A DNA stretch of 64,000 nucleotides from Flammeovirgaceae bacterium (GCA_021298015.1 JAJTGY010000010.1:62001-126000), one strand, 5' to 3'; shown: positions 48,577 through 59,021, counted from the stretch's first letter. The notes: a model not told the origin generated them from the letters alone. A program made the numbers and translations.

Positions 48577-51500
48577 CTATTCCACAGACCGGACGTAATA
48601 CGCCCGTCTGCCTTGCACGGCCAAGATCCACGCAACTCCTGTTGGCGTCCGAATCGTGCTTATCTTGCGCACAACCGACCGGGCGAACGGAGCAATGACT
48701 TCAACCGTCCCAAACTTTGTATCGTAGACCGCCAGCCCAAATGAATCCAACGCACCCAATCCGATAACCGTTGATTTTGTATTACCCGCAAGCAGCCAGT
48801 GATGCTGATCTTTCATTAAACTGATTTGATTGATACAGCTCAATTGTGCCGGCCCGGCAAATGGCTGAAAGACGTAGTCGCTACCTGTTGAAATCATAGC
48901 TCCGGATTCCATAATCTTCGAACGCTTTCGTTCCACTGTTGCCTCATCTTTAACATTTAGTACATCTGACGGGCCTTGATTCCGGGCGAAGCGTTCATTG
49001 GTCGGAAACAGTCTGTTTATAAAAGGCAATGCCTTACCCATTTGCTGCTTGCTTGACAAGGGGATCAATTGCCCCTTCTGCGGGTAAAACAAAACCGACT
49101 CGGCATTCCCGTTCCGATCAAAGTCACTCCGCCACAACTCAACTGAAAGTTCTCCACTCGGGCGTAATTTTGTGTTAGATCCTAAATTCCCAAGTAAGAA
49201 ATCAACTACACCGTCTTGGTTTAGATCGGCAACGGTTACGGTGCGCCACCATCCTTCAGTACCTGCAAAGCCATTAACAGTCGCAAGTTTAAGCTGACCC
49301 CCTTCATTTCGAAACAAACTTATCGGCATCCAATCGCCCACCACAATTAACTCGGGAAGCCTGCCTGCACCTGGCGAAAACCACTGGGCATCGGTCACCA
49401 TTCCGGGCGACAGATGCTGGGCGACTACAAATCTCAGGTTTCCATCATTTCGAAGCAGGTAACTAACGGGCGTCTGCCCGTACTGCCCTGGCACTGCACG
49501 AGCACCAACAAAAATATCTTCATCTCCATCACCATCTACGTCTGCTGTTCGAACGCAGGAAGCATTCAAACGAACTGAAGGAAAGTGCGGTGATCGGACA
49601 AAGCTGCCGTTCCCCACGTTGACGTATAGGCGCATATCCAACTCGTCAGACAGCTCATTGGTGAAATTTCCCCCGCTGACTACCAACAAATCCAGATCTC
49701 CATCTTTCTCTGCATCAAAGAAGACAGCATCAACATCCTCGGAATCGGAGTCCTGCTCAAAGGTGCCGCTCGGGTCGAATCGAACAAAACCCGAATGGGT
49801 GTGCAGATGCAGTTCGGCTGCCTGACCCTTTGCCCCTCCAAAAAAAATATCATCAAAACCATCTCCGTTTACGTCACCCACGGCAAGGGCGGGCCCCTCT
49901 CTCGATAACAAGTATGGAATAAGAGGCTCTCGATCATAGTCCCGGAATCCCGAATCCTCACGATGAAAAAAGGAAAGTGGACGAACTTCCCAAGGTGTAC
50001 CGGTCTCCACCAAAAAAACCTCCTCGACTGATTTACCGGAACCTTGTTCCAGGGTTATCTCGCCTCTAGGTGCCCCCCTGAACATTTCTTCCTGGCCGTC
50101 TGCCCAACGAACAAGAATGCTATCTACCGTCTCAGTGCCCAGGCCAATATGCAAGGTTGGTGACACCGAGGACAGGAATCCGCGTGTAGCAATATTTTCT
50201 CGCAGGTATTTTCCTGTACCTGAAAACACCTCCACGGTACTGCTCAAGCCGAATTGGCAACGAGTTGCTTTCAACCTTAACTTCAAAAAGTTTTTTGCAG
50301 ATCCAGGCGATGTCTCATTGCGGTAAATAAAAGCCGGCATGTTAACATTATTGACAACCAGATCCAGGTCACCGTCATTATCAAGATCGGAATAGGCAGC
50401 CCCTGACGAGTACGAGGCATCGGCCAATCCCCATTGCGCCCCAACATCGTCAAACTTTAACTCATCCCGTGATTTTAAGCAATAGTTCGAAATCTTAAGT
50501 GACGGCATCTTTGCAATAAGCTCGCCATCGGCTATTTGACCACCTTTGCGGGCCATATTCGCCTGGTAGTGGATGTAATCCAGATCATTAGGCCGTTTGT
50601 AAATGCCGTTTGTAACAAAGATCTCGTGCCGGGTGTCATTATCGAGGTCAGCCATGAGGCAAGACCAACTCCAGTCGGTGGCCTCAATGCCTGACCACTG
50701 CGCAATCTCCTGAAAGAATGACTTCCGATTTAACTGTAATGCATTGCGCACGTTCTGCGGCCCATACCCAAATGCCAGTTTGATATCAGATACTTCCTGT
50801 GTATCCTCGGCAGCTGATTTTTGTAAGATGTAGGGGTCATCCGGAAGCATATCCAATGTCATAATTTCTGGATATCCATCCCGATTCAAATCAGCCGCAT
50901 CAACGCCCATGGAGTACCGGCTGGTGTGGCCTAGCCAGGCCGATGACGATTCGGTGAATGTCTTATTCTGATTATTGATATAGAGATAGTCAATTTCATG
51001 AAAGTCATTTGCTACATATAAATCTAACCACCCATCCTGGTTAACATCGGTGGCCACCACCCCTAATCCATATCCAATCGAACTTGACCAAATTCCGGCT
51101 GACTGGGTGACATCACGAAAAAAAACTCTACCCCCCTCTTCAACCCGTTCAAAGAGCCGGTCGCCAGACTTGGGATCTACCTCCTGCCTGAGCGATGATG
51201 GACCATAGTTGGCTACCTGGTGAACAGAGTGATTTAACAGGTACACATCCTGATCACCATCCCGGTCGTAATCAAAAAAAACCGCCTGAGTGGAGAACCC
51301 TGAAAAATCCAAGCCATACTGGGCGGATTGCTCCATAAAAGTTAAGTCGCCTTGATTAACATACAAGAGATTATGCCCCTTTACCCCCTTGTAATCTCCG
51401 ACCTGGCACACGTAGAAGTCCACCCATCCATCCATGTTGACATCGCAAATGGTAACCCCGGTCGACCAGTCCCCTTTGTTTTGGTTTACACCTGCTGAGG

Positions 51501-51798
51501 CTGAAATGTCGTCAAATTGAAAATTGCCTTTGTTCAGGTACAAAAAGTGGCCTACCTCATTTCCAGTAAAGAATATATCCTCAAGTCCGTCACGATTAAC
51601 ATCCGCAACAGCGACACCACCGCCATTGTAGTAATACAAGTACTGCACGATGTTGAGTTTGCGCTCATTAAGCTGATTTTGAAACGCAACGCCAGTGGCA
51701 GCAGGCGACATTAATTGGAAAAGCGGTTTATCTGCCGTATGGCGGCAGCCCGCCATCGCCAAGCAAGCCAACAGAAAGTAAAGCCCGTGGCTTTTCAT
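48577..51798 (-). CDS. FG-GAP/VCBS repeat and ASPIC/UnbV lipoprotein (third of three)
   Basis: Protein of 1,073 residues with lipobox Cys18 (CLAMAGC). About seven FG-GAP repeats with Ca-binding D-x-N/D-x-D-G patterns (DVNRDGLEDIFF, DVNMDGWVDFYV, DLDNDGDLDLVV) are followed by an ASPIC/UnbV domain (around GFLSSVSPTLHIGLG). A second set of repeats follows (DVNGDGFDDIFFGG, DLNQDGVVDFLLG). The fold is a pair of beta-propellers as in integrin alpha subunits. It overlaps the preceding paralogue by 4 bases (ATGA). No enzymatic residues are apparent; a surface-binding role is inferred. Confidence 0.9.
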   Translation of the reverse strand: MKSHGLYFLLACLAMAGCRHTADKPLFQLMSPAATGVAFQNQLNERKLNIVQYLYYYNGGGVAVADVNRDGLEDIFFTGNEVGHFLYLNKGNFQFDDISASAGVNQNKGDWSTGVTICDVNMDGWVDFYVCQVGDYKGVKGHNLLYVNQGDLTFMEQSAQYGLDFSGFSTQAVFFDYDRDGDQDVYLLNHSVHQVANYGPSSLRQEVDPKSGDRLFERVEEGGRVFFRDVTQSAGIWSSSIGYGLGVVATDVNQDGWLDLYVANDFHEIDYLYINNQNKTFTESSSAWLGHTSRYSMGVDAADLNRDGYPEIMTLDMLPDDPYILQKSAAEDTQEVSDIKLAFGYGPQNVRNALQLNRKSFFQEIAQWSGIEATDWSWSCLMADLDNDTRHEIFVTNGIYKRPNDLDYIHYQANMARKGGQIADGELIAKMPSLKISNYCLKSRDELKFDDVGAQWGLADASYSSGAAYSDLDNDGDLDLVVNNVNMPAFIYRNETSPGSAKNFLKLRLKATRCQFGLSSTVEVFSGTGKYLRENIATRGFLSSVSPTLHIGLGTETVDSILVRWADGQEEMFRGAPRGEITLEQGSGKSVEEVFLVETGTPWEVRPLSFFHREDSGFRDYDREPLIPYLLSREGPALAVGDVNGDGFDDIFFGGAKGQAAELHLHTHSGFVRFDPSGTFEQDSDSEDVDAVFFDAEKDGDLDLLVVSGGNFTNELSDELDMRLYVNVGNGSFVRSPHFPSVRLNASCVRTADVDGDGDEDIFVGARAVPGQYGQTPVSYLLRNDGNLRFVVAQHLSPGMVTDAQWFSPGAGRLPELIVVGDWMPISLFRNEGGQLKLATVNGFAGTEGWWRTVTVADLNQDGVVDFLLGNLGSNTKLRPSGELSVELWRSDFDRNGNAESVLFYPQKGQLIPLSSKQQMGKALPFINRLFPTNERFARNQGPSDVLNVKDEATVERKRSKIMESGAMISTGSDYVFQPFAGPAQLSCINQISLMKDQHHWLLAGNTKSTVIGLGALDSFGLAVYDTKFGTVEVIAPFARSVVRKISTIRTPTGVAWILAVQGRRAYYVRSVE

Positions 51799-54700
51799 TC
51801 CGGTTGGGAATACAAGGTCAAGCTGTCCTGGTTGGCCGTTACCATCAGGAGTTTCTGTCCGGCAACATCTATTGTCCGAATCGCTCTCGCGGAAAGCACT
51901 TTCGTCAACCCCGTCTGCAAGTAAGGAACCGCCTCAAATTGCATGTTACCCTTTCCCTGTAGAAGAACACCTCCGAGAAGGGCATCGTAGCGGCCGGCCT
52001 CGGGTTTAACCTCAAACAGGTTGCCCGCCAGAATTAGATCAGACACCCCATCTTTATTGTAGTCAAGAGACGAAATAGCGTAGACGGGAGCAAATTGAGC
52101 TTCCACCGGTAACGGCCGTAACTGCCACCGCCCGTTACCCTTATTCTCGACCACCGAAGTCGCCATGTAATTCGCTTCCAAACGAACCGATTTAGCCAAT
52201 GCCCCTTTACCAAATACATCGTGAAGAGCCAAATTGTTATAGTCGGCATACTTTAGAAACTTCTTTTTCAACCCGGGCATCTGGGCGATCAGATCGTGCC
52301 GTAACGCGAGAGGCGTCCAGTTGCCTTTTTGATTCAAAGCGTAAACAGGTTCTACTGAGCCATTGGAATCAAAATCACCGACAAACAGGCCGAGCTTTTG
52401 TTCCTCGTTGACTTTAAAACGTGAGTTTAAGCCATGGTTGCCCACTACCAAATCAGGATCACCATCCTGATCAATATCCGAGCAATACACGGTATTCCAC
52501 CAACCCCGATAACCGGAAAGTTCATTCTTAGAAAGCGAAAACACACCATCCTGGTTTTCCAAAATCAAAATTTCGGTCCAATCGCCCACTAAAACCAAAT
52601 CCTGGTCGCGATCCCCATCATAATCCAGTGCTGCCGCGTCTGTGATCATACCTAATCCGGATAACAAGGACGCGCGATCGGCAGTACGCTCAAGGAATCG
52701 TCCTGAACCATCATTCAGAAACAGGTGACTGCCTGGCGTCATGCCGTAGGCGAAGGGAACCATTCGAGATCCGGTGAAAAGATCAAGATCTCCATCATTA
52801 TCCCAATCAGCCAAAACCAGCGATGACGTTATTTCGTTAACCCGATCCAAATCAGTTCCCAATAGCCTGGTGAAATCGCCCTTTCCATTGTTGAGGTAGG
52901 CCCGATCACGAAGCGCGGGTGCCCCTAAGCCGAATTCACTTCCACCGCTCGCCACTACCGCGTCCAGGTCGCCATCTCCATCCAAATCACCTAGGACAAT
53001 ATCGGTATCCTCACTGTCGCGATCGAGCGCCAACGCAGGTTGTTCACTACGCGTAAATGTGCCTGTTGAATTTTGGAAGAAGATGGTTCCAGGCGAACCC
53101 GCGGATCCACCCAACCAAACATCTTCAAGACCATCACCATTCAGATCGCCCACGGCTGCTGGCGGGCCGCTGGTCGATAACATCTGATAAACCAATCTCT
53201 CCCGATCAAAATCAACGAAGGTATTCTCCGTGTGTTGGTAGTCAAGTCGCCCCTCCACTTTCGCGAAAATAGTGGCTCCTTCCTGTCGGCCCGGCCCGGG
53301 TTCACGAGCATCAGCCTCACGTATGACCAGTGTCTGTTTACATGGAACATTAGCTAAGATGGAAACCTTGCCCGATGGCCAGGTCACACTTAGCGTGTCG
53401 GCAACAGCCACTTCACCTAATCCAATAACCATCACCGGGTCAACGGAGGACTGAAAGCCTCGTGTTGGCATCTGTTCGAGTGTCACCTTACGGCCCGCGG
53501 TGGAAACAACAACCCGGGCTCCGACACCAGCGGTGTTTCGAAGACCGCCTTGGAGGTTTATCCGCAGGTAGCCGGGCGGGGTTTGGCTTTGCTGCGCTGT
53601 ATTTTCAAAAACAGCCACCTCGTTGTTTAGCTGGCTTACCACCAGATCCAAATCCCCATCACCATCCAAATCGCCATAGGCCGACCCATTTGAATGTGAC
53701 GGAGTTCCCAAACCCCAGTCATCAGCACGATTATCAAATCGAAGATCACCCGTATTCTTGAAAGCATAGTTAGGAACCGGGTTAACCGGTATCGGATCGA
53801 TCAATGCCCGATAATCAACGCCTTCCTTGGAGATAATTCTGCGTTTTGTTTCATCGCTATCGATAAAGTTAAGATAGTCAAGATCCGTGAGATCCTGATA
53901 GATACCATTAGCGACAAAAATATCTTTTAGCCCATCGTTATCCATATCAAACATCAAGGCACCCCAACTCCAGTCGGTCGCTTCAACACCCGCCAGGCGG
54001 CCAATTTCACTAAACACACCGCCACCCCGATTCAGATGGAGCATATTGCGAGTGAGTTGATAATGGTAACCGTTCCGTTGATTGTAGTTGAATTTGTCCC
54101 AATTCTCAAACGTAGTGATTTGCTTCATTCGCCTGAGATCACCCGGCAACATATCCGTGACAAAGACATCCAGCCAGCCATCATTATTCACATCCGCCAT
54201 ATCTGCCCCCATAGACGCTGCACTAATGGATTGCAGTCGGCTCGTAAGCTCCTCACGAAACGTTCCATTCTTCTGATTGATGTAGAGGTAGTCACGCTCA
54301 AAAAAATCATTGGAGATAAAAATATCAGGCCACGTATCATTGTTCACATCCCCCACCGTAACGCCCAATCCAAACCCAATTTCGCTACCGTAGATTCCAG
54401 CTTCTTCACTCACGTCTTGAAACCGGTCTCCATCGTTTCGAAAGAGCTTATCACCACCGCGCGGATCTCTCGTGTCACGAAGATTATTCATCAGATTAAA
54501 TGTACCGATGGCAGTAAACGAATTGTTGAGCAGGTACATATCCAAATCACCATCCTTATCAAAGTCAAAAAAAGCCGCATGGGTGGAAAGGCCCGGGTCT
54601 GCCAAACCGTAACGTTCGGCCTCCTCAGAAAAAGTAAGATCTCCCCGGTTGATGAATAGCTCATTTTGGCGGTTATCCCCGTCCACATCACCCGAATTAC

Positions 54701-55103
54701 AAACGTAAATATCCAGCCAACCATCACCATTGACATCGGCCATAGCAACGCCCGTACTCCAACCCCTCGAACCTTTTACCCCGGATGTAAGGGTTATGTC
54801 CTCAAACACAAAACTCCCCTTGTTCACATAGAGTTTGTTCTCGCCCAGATTTGAAGTAAGATAGACATCTGGCAATCCATCGTTGTTGATGTCGCCAATT
54901 CCCACTCCTCCCCCATTATAAAAATTCCGGTAGGTAAAGATGTTGAACTCTTGTGAAAATGATAAATCATTTCGGAAACGCAACCCCGTTCGGGACGATG
55001 GAAGTTGTTGAAAAAGTGGAGTACGATCCCCGGAGTCACCACAACCGACAAGGAGTGCAGCAAGCAAAACATTTACGCCACCGACTTTTCCCAATAACTT
55101 CAT
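51795..55103 (-). CDS. FG-GAP/VCBS repeat and ASPIC/UnbV lipoprotein (second of three)
   Basis: Protein of 1,102 residues with lipobox Cys21 (LLVGC). Repeats in the first half include DINNDGLPDVY, DVNGDGWLDIY and DMDNDGLKDIF. The ASPIC/UnbV domain spans about residues 510-600 (GVGARVVV, TRGFQSSVDPVMVIGLG), and repeats resume after it (DLNGDGLEDVW, DWDNDGDLDLF, DIDQDGDPDLVVG). It is closest in layout to the upstream paralogue at 55668, sharing RNFYNGGGVGIGDINNDG and SNDFFERDYLYINQKNGTF-like segments. Its ATG overlaps the TAA of the small lipoprotein gene (TAATG). Confidence 0.9.
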   Translation of the reverse strand: MKLLGKVGGVNVLLAALLVGCGDSGDRTPLFQQLPSSRTGLRFRNDLSFSQEFNIFTYRNFYNGGGVGIGDINNDGLPDVYLTSNLGENKLYVNKGSFVFEDITLTSGVKGSRGWSTGVAMADVNGDGWLDIYVCNSGDVDGDNRQNELFINRGDLTFSEEAERYGLADPGLSTHAAFFDFDKDGDLDMYLLNNSFTAIGTFNLMNNLRDTRDPRGGDKLFRNDGDRFQDVSEEAGIYGSEIGFGLGVTVGDVNNDTWPDIFISNDFFERDYLYINQKNGTFREELTSRLQSISAASMGADMADVNNDGWLDVFVTDMLPGDLRRMKQITTFENWDKFNYNQRNGYHYQLTRNMLHLNRGGGVFSEIGRLAGVEATDWSWGALMFDMDNDGLKDIFVANGIYQDLTDLDYLNFIDSDETKRRIISKEGVDYRALIDPIPVNPVPNYAFKNTGDLRFDNRADDWGLGTPSHSNGSAYGDLDGDGDLDLVVSQLNNEVAVFENTAQQSQTPPGYLRINLQGGLRNTAGVGARVVVSTAGRKVTLEQMPTRGFQSSVDPVMVIGLGEVAVADTLSVTWPSGKVSILANVPCKQTLVIREADAREPGPGRQEGATIFAKVEGRLDYQHTENTFVDFDRERLVYQMLSTSGPPAAVGDLNGDGLEDVWLGGSAGSPGTIFFQNSTGTFTRSEQPALALDRDSEDTDIVLGDLDGDGDLDAVVASGGSEFGLGAPALRDRAYLNNGKGDFTRLLGTDLDRVNEITSSLVLADWDNDGDLDLFTGSRMVPFAYGMTPGSHLFLNDGSGRFLERTADRASLLSGLGMITDAAALDYDGDRDQDLVLVGDWTEILILENQDGVFSLSKNELSGYRGWWNTVYCSDIDQDGDPDLVVGNHGLNSRFKVNEEQKLGLFVGDFDSNGSVEPVYALNQKGNWTPLALRHDLIAQMPGLKKKFLKYADYNNLALHDVFGKGALAKSVRLEANYMATSVVENKGNGRWQLRPLPVEAQFAPVYAISSLDYNKDGVSDLILAGNLFEVKPEAGRYDALLGGVLLQGKGNMQFEAVPYLQTGLTKVLSARAIRTIDVAGQKLLMVTANQDSLTLYSQPE

Positions 55104-55687
55104 TAATCGTTTCCTTTATCGTTGGCCAGGTTCATCAAGTCTACAAAATCTGCCCGCACCGTTGAAATATTCATTTTATAGATGCGGATTCTCCGGTTGC
55201 CATCCACCTTCACCCACACACGGGCGTTCCTGTCCTTATTCTCTACCAGCAAGAACTCCCCACCGTACCACTTCTCGAACAAATCTTTCACGCGCAACTC
55301 CAATGAATCAGCTGACATGTCGGGGTTCCAGGGTGCCCAAAAAACATAGGTAAACTCAACCGGCATCTTGCAAATCTTTTCTTCGGCAAATTCAGGATAG
55401 AACCGCATATACGATGGGTATGCCAAAAAGGAAGAGTCAAGTTCATGCTGAACAGACAATGGACCAGGTCCGTTGGTGACAACCTTTTGTTTGTTTAGGT
55501 TCCAACAATGTTCAAAAAAAGATTTCCTGGGCATATTAAACGAAAGCCCCAAAAACAAACTGTCATACCGCACGTTACGCGCCAACTCCGTCTTTACCAG
55601 TTGTTCGTATTTCGACTCACGGCACCCGGCAAAAACTACAGCCAGCACAAGACAAAAGAAAACAATCCTATTTCTTACCATACTCAT
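55103..55687 (-). CDS. Small lipoprotein of unknown function in the FG-GAP operon
   Basis: Protein of 194 residues with lipobox Cys22 (LVLAVVFAGC). The mature part has a helix-rich start (KYEQLVKTELARNVRYDSLFLGLSF), aromatic-rich middle strands (YMRFYPEFAEEKI, VEFTYVFWAPWNPD) and a basic C-terminal section (NRRIRIYKMNISTV). No family is recognised. It sits between two FG-GAP paralogues with overlaps at both ends, so it is made in fixed ratio with them. Confidence 0.8.
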   Translation of the reverse strand: MSMVRNRIVFFCLVLAVVFAGCRESKYEQLVKTELARNVRYDSLFLGLSFNMPRKSFFEHCWNLNKQKVVTNGPGPLSVQHELDSSFLAYPSYMRFYPEFAEEKICKMPVEFTYVFWAPWNPDMSADSLELRVKDLFEKWYGGEFLLVENKDRNARVWVKVDGNRRIRIYKMNISTVRADFVDLMNLANDKGND

Positions 55688-58600
55688 AAATGCTTATTCG
55701 CTCATTATTTCGCATAATCAAAATGTGTTGCCGGCCATCGCTACCGAGCTTTTTAATATCCCGGATTTCCCCTGGAACATGAACCCCGGAAATGCCAGGC
55801 AAAATCGGTTTGAAATGACCGGTTCCGGTGCCGAGCAACACCTGGCCATACCCCGCGCCCTGTGTCCCCATTTCCGGCTTGGCCCGGTATTGATTGCCAC
55901 CAACAATCAAATCTGCCAATCCATCCTGGTTAAAGTCTGCCACCTCAACTCCATACACACGGGTAATCTGCACGGCAGAAGGCAACGGGATTGCCGTAAA
56001 CCTCCGCCCTCCTTCATTGACTAAGGTTATCGACCGCGATTCATTAATCATTAGCTTCTGCGCCTTTGCCAACTGCTCAGGTAACAGCAGGTCTGTCACA
56101 CGGGCCTGACTATACGAAGAAAAGGTCAGGAATCGCTTTCGAAGAGAAGGCATTTGTTTGATCAGGTCAGGAAGTAGCGGTATCGGCCAAACCTGATCGC
56201 CCACCTGGGTACACGGTAACTGCTCGACCGACCCATTCTGGTCAAAATCGCCTACAAAAAGCCACGAGGGATTTTCCGCGCTTGACGGATAACGGACATT
56301 TAATCCTTCGTTACCCAGCACCAAATCCGGCCGGCCATCTTCGTTCAGATCAGCGACTTTTACACACATCCATTTGCCCCTGATATTCTGTAATCCGAGC
56401 TTTTCCGAACGATCGATGAACCGACCATCCTGATTCTCAAACAGGGTGACGCCCATCCACTCACCCGCAAACACCAGATCGTCATCGCCATCACTATCGA
56501 AGTCAATCGCTTCCACGCCAGTCAACAAACCCAGGCCTCTGAATCCGGGTGCCATGCGATCCGTGACTTCTTCAAAAAAGCCACCACGATTCAACAATAG
56601 ATGGGCATCCGCAGAGCGTCCGTAAGCAAATGGTATCAGTCGACTCGCGGTCACAAGATCCGGCCGACCGTCTCGATTAAAGTCAACCACCGTTACAGCC
56701 GAGGTTGGCTCAAATAACAGTGAAGATCTGAGCCAGTCCCGCTTCCGTAAGAAGATCCCACTTCCGTTGTTGACGTATAAGCGGTCTTCGAGAAGGTTTG
56801 ATCCAAAGCCGGGCTGATACCCTCCGCTGGCCATGAACAAATCTAGATCACCATCAGTATCGGCATCGAAGAAAACCGCGTCACGATCCTCGTAGTCTTT
56901 ATCCTGATCAAACGCGGGCTGCACAGAACGTTCCCATTGAAAATTCTCTTTTTGCAACCACAATTCACCCGACTGCCCCGCTGCACCCCCCACAAACAAA
57001 TCACTAAGTCCATCTCCGTCCACATCACCGACTTCCATGCGCTGTCCTTCATTGCTCACCATATCAAAAATCAGCCGGTCACGATCGAAATCCTGAAACT
57101 GAGTGGATATCCGCTCACGGACTGAGAACAGGGCGGTATCCGGCCAAAGCAAAGGGTCGAATTCACGTGAAACCGCTTCAATGGGAGATGTTGCTACCTG
57201 TCGAACTACCAGCATTTGATTGGCGGGTACATCCAAGTACCGCGATTTTGTACCGTCATTCCAAAGTACGACCAACGAATCAACTTTTTGATACCGCCCC
57301 AACCCTATGTGAAGGCGCTCATCTACGGTTGACAAATAACCTCTGACGGGCGATTGCTCAACATAAAACAATTTGCCAGCGCAGTAGGCGCTCACCTGGG
57401 CACCGATGGCCGAAGTGTTGCCTCCCCGTCCAACGAGTTTGATTTGAAGATAGTGACGGTCAAAATCAACCCCAGACGCTGTATTCTCATACAACGCAGC
57501 CACTTCATTGATTCGGTTTACCACCAAATCCAAGTCGCCATCGTTATCAAAATCCGCGTAGGCGGCTCCGTTTGAATAGTCCGGTGCCATGCCGGATTCG
57601 GAACTGGTATCCAGAAACGTACTATCCCCCTGATTCAAAAAAAGGGCATCGCGTTGCGGAGAAGATGGAATGGCATCAATCAGCTTTGTCGTCAAAGAAC
57701 TATCGCGCCTAAACTCGGCAGAGGCCAACATCGGGGGTGATGTATAGTGAATGTAATCCTGATCAAGCAGATCTTTTGGAATACCATTCGCCACATAAAT
57801 ATCCTTTAAGCCATCGTGGTTGATATCGAAAATGAGAGCTCCCCAACTCCAATCGGTGGCATGAACCCGGCCAAATCGGGCAATTTCACTAAAAGCTACC
57901 CGGCTATCTGAACCTGGTAACCAACGGTTATTCAGTTGAAGTACATTTCGTGAAAACTGATGTCCGTAGCCACTGCGAACATTCTCGCTGAACTTATTCC
58001 AATCCTCAAAAGACGCCTTCGTACGAATTCGCTCAAAGGTGCCGGGTAACATTTCCGTGACGTAGATTTCCGGAAATCCATCATTGGTCAGATCCGCAAT
58101 ATCTGCCCCCATGGAGCCTAGGCTGGTTTCTAACAGCACCTCATTAAGGGACTCGCGGAAGGTCCCGTTTTTTTGGTTCAGGTATAAGTAATCACGCTCA
58201 AAAAAATCATTGGAAACAAAAAGATCCTGCCAACCATCCCGGTTGACATCCGCAGCTACAACCCCGAGTCCGAATCCGATGGAACTCGAGTAAATGCCGG
58301 CCTCGGCACTCACGTCACGAAACCGGTCACCGTCATTTCGGTACAGTTTATTGCCTCCAAACGGATCACGAATTTTGCGTTGCCCCCCCTGCAAATCATA
58401 GATGCCAACCTGCCGGTTCGAGTTGTTCAACAAATACAAGTCCAAGTCATCGTCATAGTCAAAAAAAACACCATGCAACGATAGCCCCTCATCGGCAACT
58501 CCCCACTTAGCCGCCTCTTCCCGAAAAGTCAGATCGCCATTATTGATAAACAATTCATTATGGCGAACCCCACCACGAGGTGGCCCCGATTTACAGACAA

Positions 58601-58988
58601 AAATATCAAGCCATCCATCCCCATTTACATCGGCCATACTAACCCCGGTAGACCATACATTTTGGCAAGCCACACCCGCCCGCCCGGTAATATCATCAAA
58701 GACAAATCCCCCTTTGTTCAGGTAAAGTTTGTTATCCACCTGATTACCCGAGAAGTAGATATCCACACGTCCGTCATTGTTAATATCCCCCACGGCTACA
58801 CCCGCTCCTTTGTAGAAATTCCGATAGGTGTAGCAATTGAATGCCTCCGTATAGGTTAGCGTGTTCATGAAGCCAATACCGGTCCTGGCGGCCGGCTGAA
58901 GACGAAGCAAACCTTGTTCAGATTCAACCCGACTCCCGCAGGCGGCAGCCAGCAACACGACCGGCAGGATGAACACAACCCATCTCAT
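55668..58988 (-). CDS. FG-GAP/VCBS repeat and ASPIC/UnbV lipoprotein (first of three)
   Basis: Protein of 1,106 residues with lipobox Cys17 (LLAAAC). FG-GAP repeats (DINNDGRVDIYF, DVNGDGWLDIFV, DVNRDGWQDLFV, DFDNDGDLDLVV), then an ASPIC/UnbV domain (GYLSTVDERLHIGLG), then more repeats (DVDGDGLSDLFVGG, DLNEDGRPDLVLG, DFNQDGLADLIVGG). The third repeat reads DYDDDLDLYLLN and lacks two residues of the Ca loop seen in its paralogues. The ATG at 58988 gives a proper signal peptide; a TTG four codons upstream is less likely. It follows the SusD terminator by about 30 bases. Confidence 0.9.
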   Translation of the reverse strand: MRWVVFILPVVLLAAACGSRVESEQGLLRLQPAARTGIGFMNTLTYTEAFNCYTYRNFYKGAGVAVGDINNDGRVDIYFSGNQVDNKLYLNKGGFVFDDITGRAGVACQNVWSTGVSMADVNGDGWLDIFVCKSGPPRGGVRHNELFINNGDLTFREEAAKWGVADEGLSLHGVFFDYDDDLDLYLLNNSNRQVGIYDLQGGQRKIRDPFGGNKLYRNDGDRFRDVSAEAGIYSSSIGFGLGVVAADVNRDGWQDLFVSNDFFERDYLYLNQKNGTFRESLNEVLLETSLGSMGADIADLTNDGFPEIYVTEMLPGTFERIRTKASFEDWNKFSENVRSGYGHQFSRNVLQLNNRWLPGSDSRVAFSEIARFGRVHATDWSWGALIFDINHDGLKDIYVANGIPKDLLDQDYIHYTSPPMLASAEFRRDSSLTTKLIDAIPSSPQRDALFLNQGDSTFLDTSSESGMAPDYSNGAAYADFDNDGDLDLVVNRINEVAALYENTASGVDFDRHYLQIKLVGRGGNTSAIGAQVSAYCAGKLFYVEQSPVRGYLSTVDERLHIGLGRYQKVDSLVVLWNDGTKSRYLDVPANQMLVVRQVATSPIEAVSREFDPLLWPDTALFSVRERISTQFQDFDRDRLIFDMVSNEGQRMEVGDVDGDGLSDLFVGGAAGQSGELWLQKENFQWERSVQPAFDQDKDYEDRDAVFFDADTDGDLDLFMASGGYQPGFGSNLLEDRLYVNNGSGIFLRKRDWLRSSLLFEPTSAVTVVDFNRDGRPDLVTASRLIPFAYGRSADAHLLLNRGGFFEEVTDRMAPGFRGLGLLTGVEAIDFDSDGDDDLVFAGEWMGVTLFENQDGRFIDRSEKLGLQNIRGKWMCVKVADLNEDGRPDLVLGNEGLNVRYPSSAENPSWLFVGDFDQNGSVEQLPCTQVGDQVWPIPLLPDLIKQMPSLRKRFLTFSSYSQARVTDLLLPEQLAKAQKLMINESRSITLVNEGGRRFTAIPLPSAVQITRVYGVEVADFNQDGLADLIVGGNQYRAKPEMGTQGAGYGQVLLGTGTGHFKPILPGISGVHVPGEIRDIKKLGSDGRQHILIMRNNERISIYEYGKK

Positions 58989-59021
58989 ATGAAGCGACAA
59001 AAGTACGCTATCTGCAAAAAA

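Noticed and set aside
54036..54659. A 207-codon plus-strand open frame
   Set aside because: It is antisense to the FG-GAP lipoprotein gene and reflects the repeated GAT/GAC codons of the calcium loops.
48577..58988. Periodic short similar DNA segments that could suggest a CRISPR array or satellite repeat
   Set aside because: The periodicity is codon-level, irregular in spacing and explained by FG-GAP calcium loops; no constant repeat-spacer structure exists.
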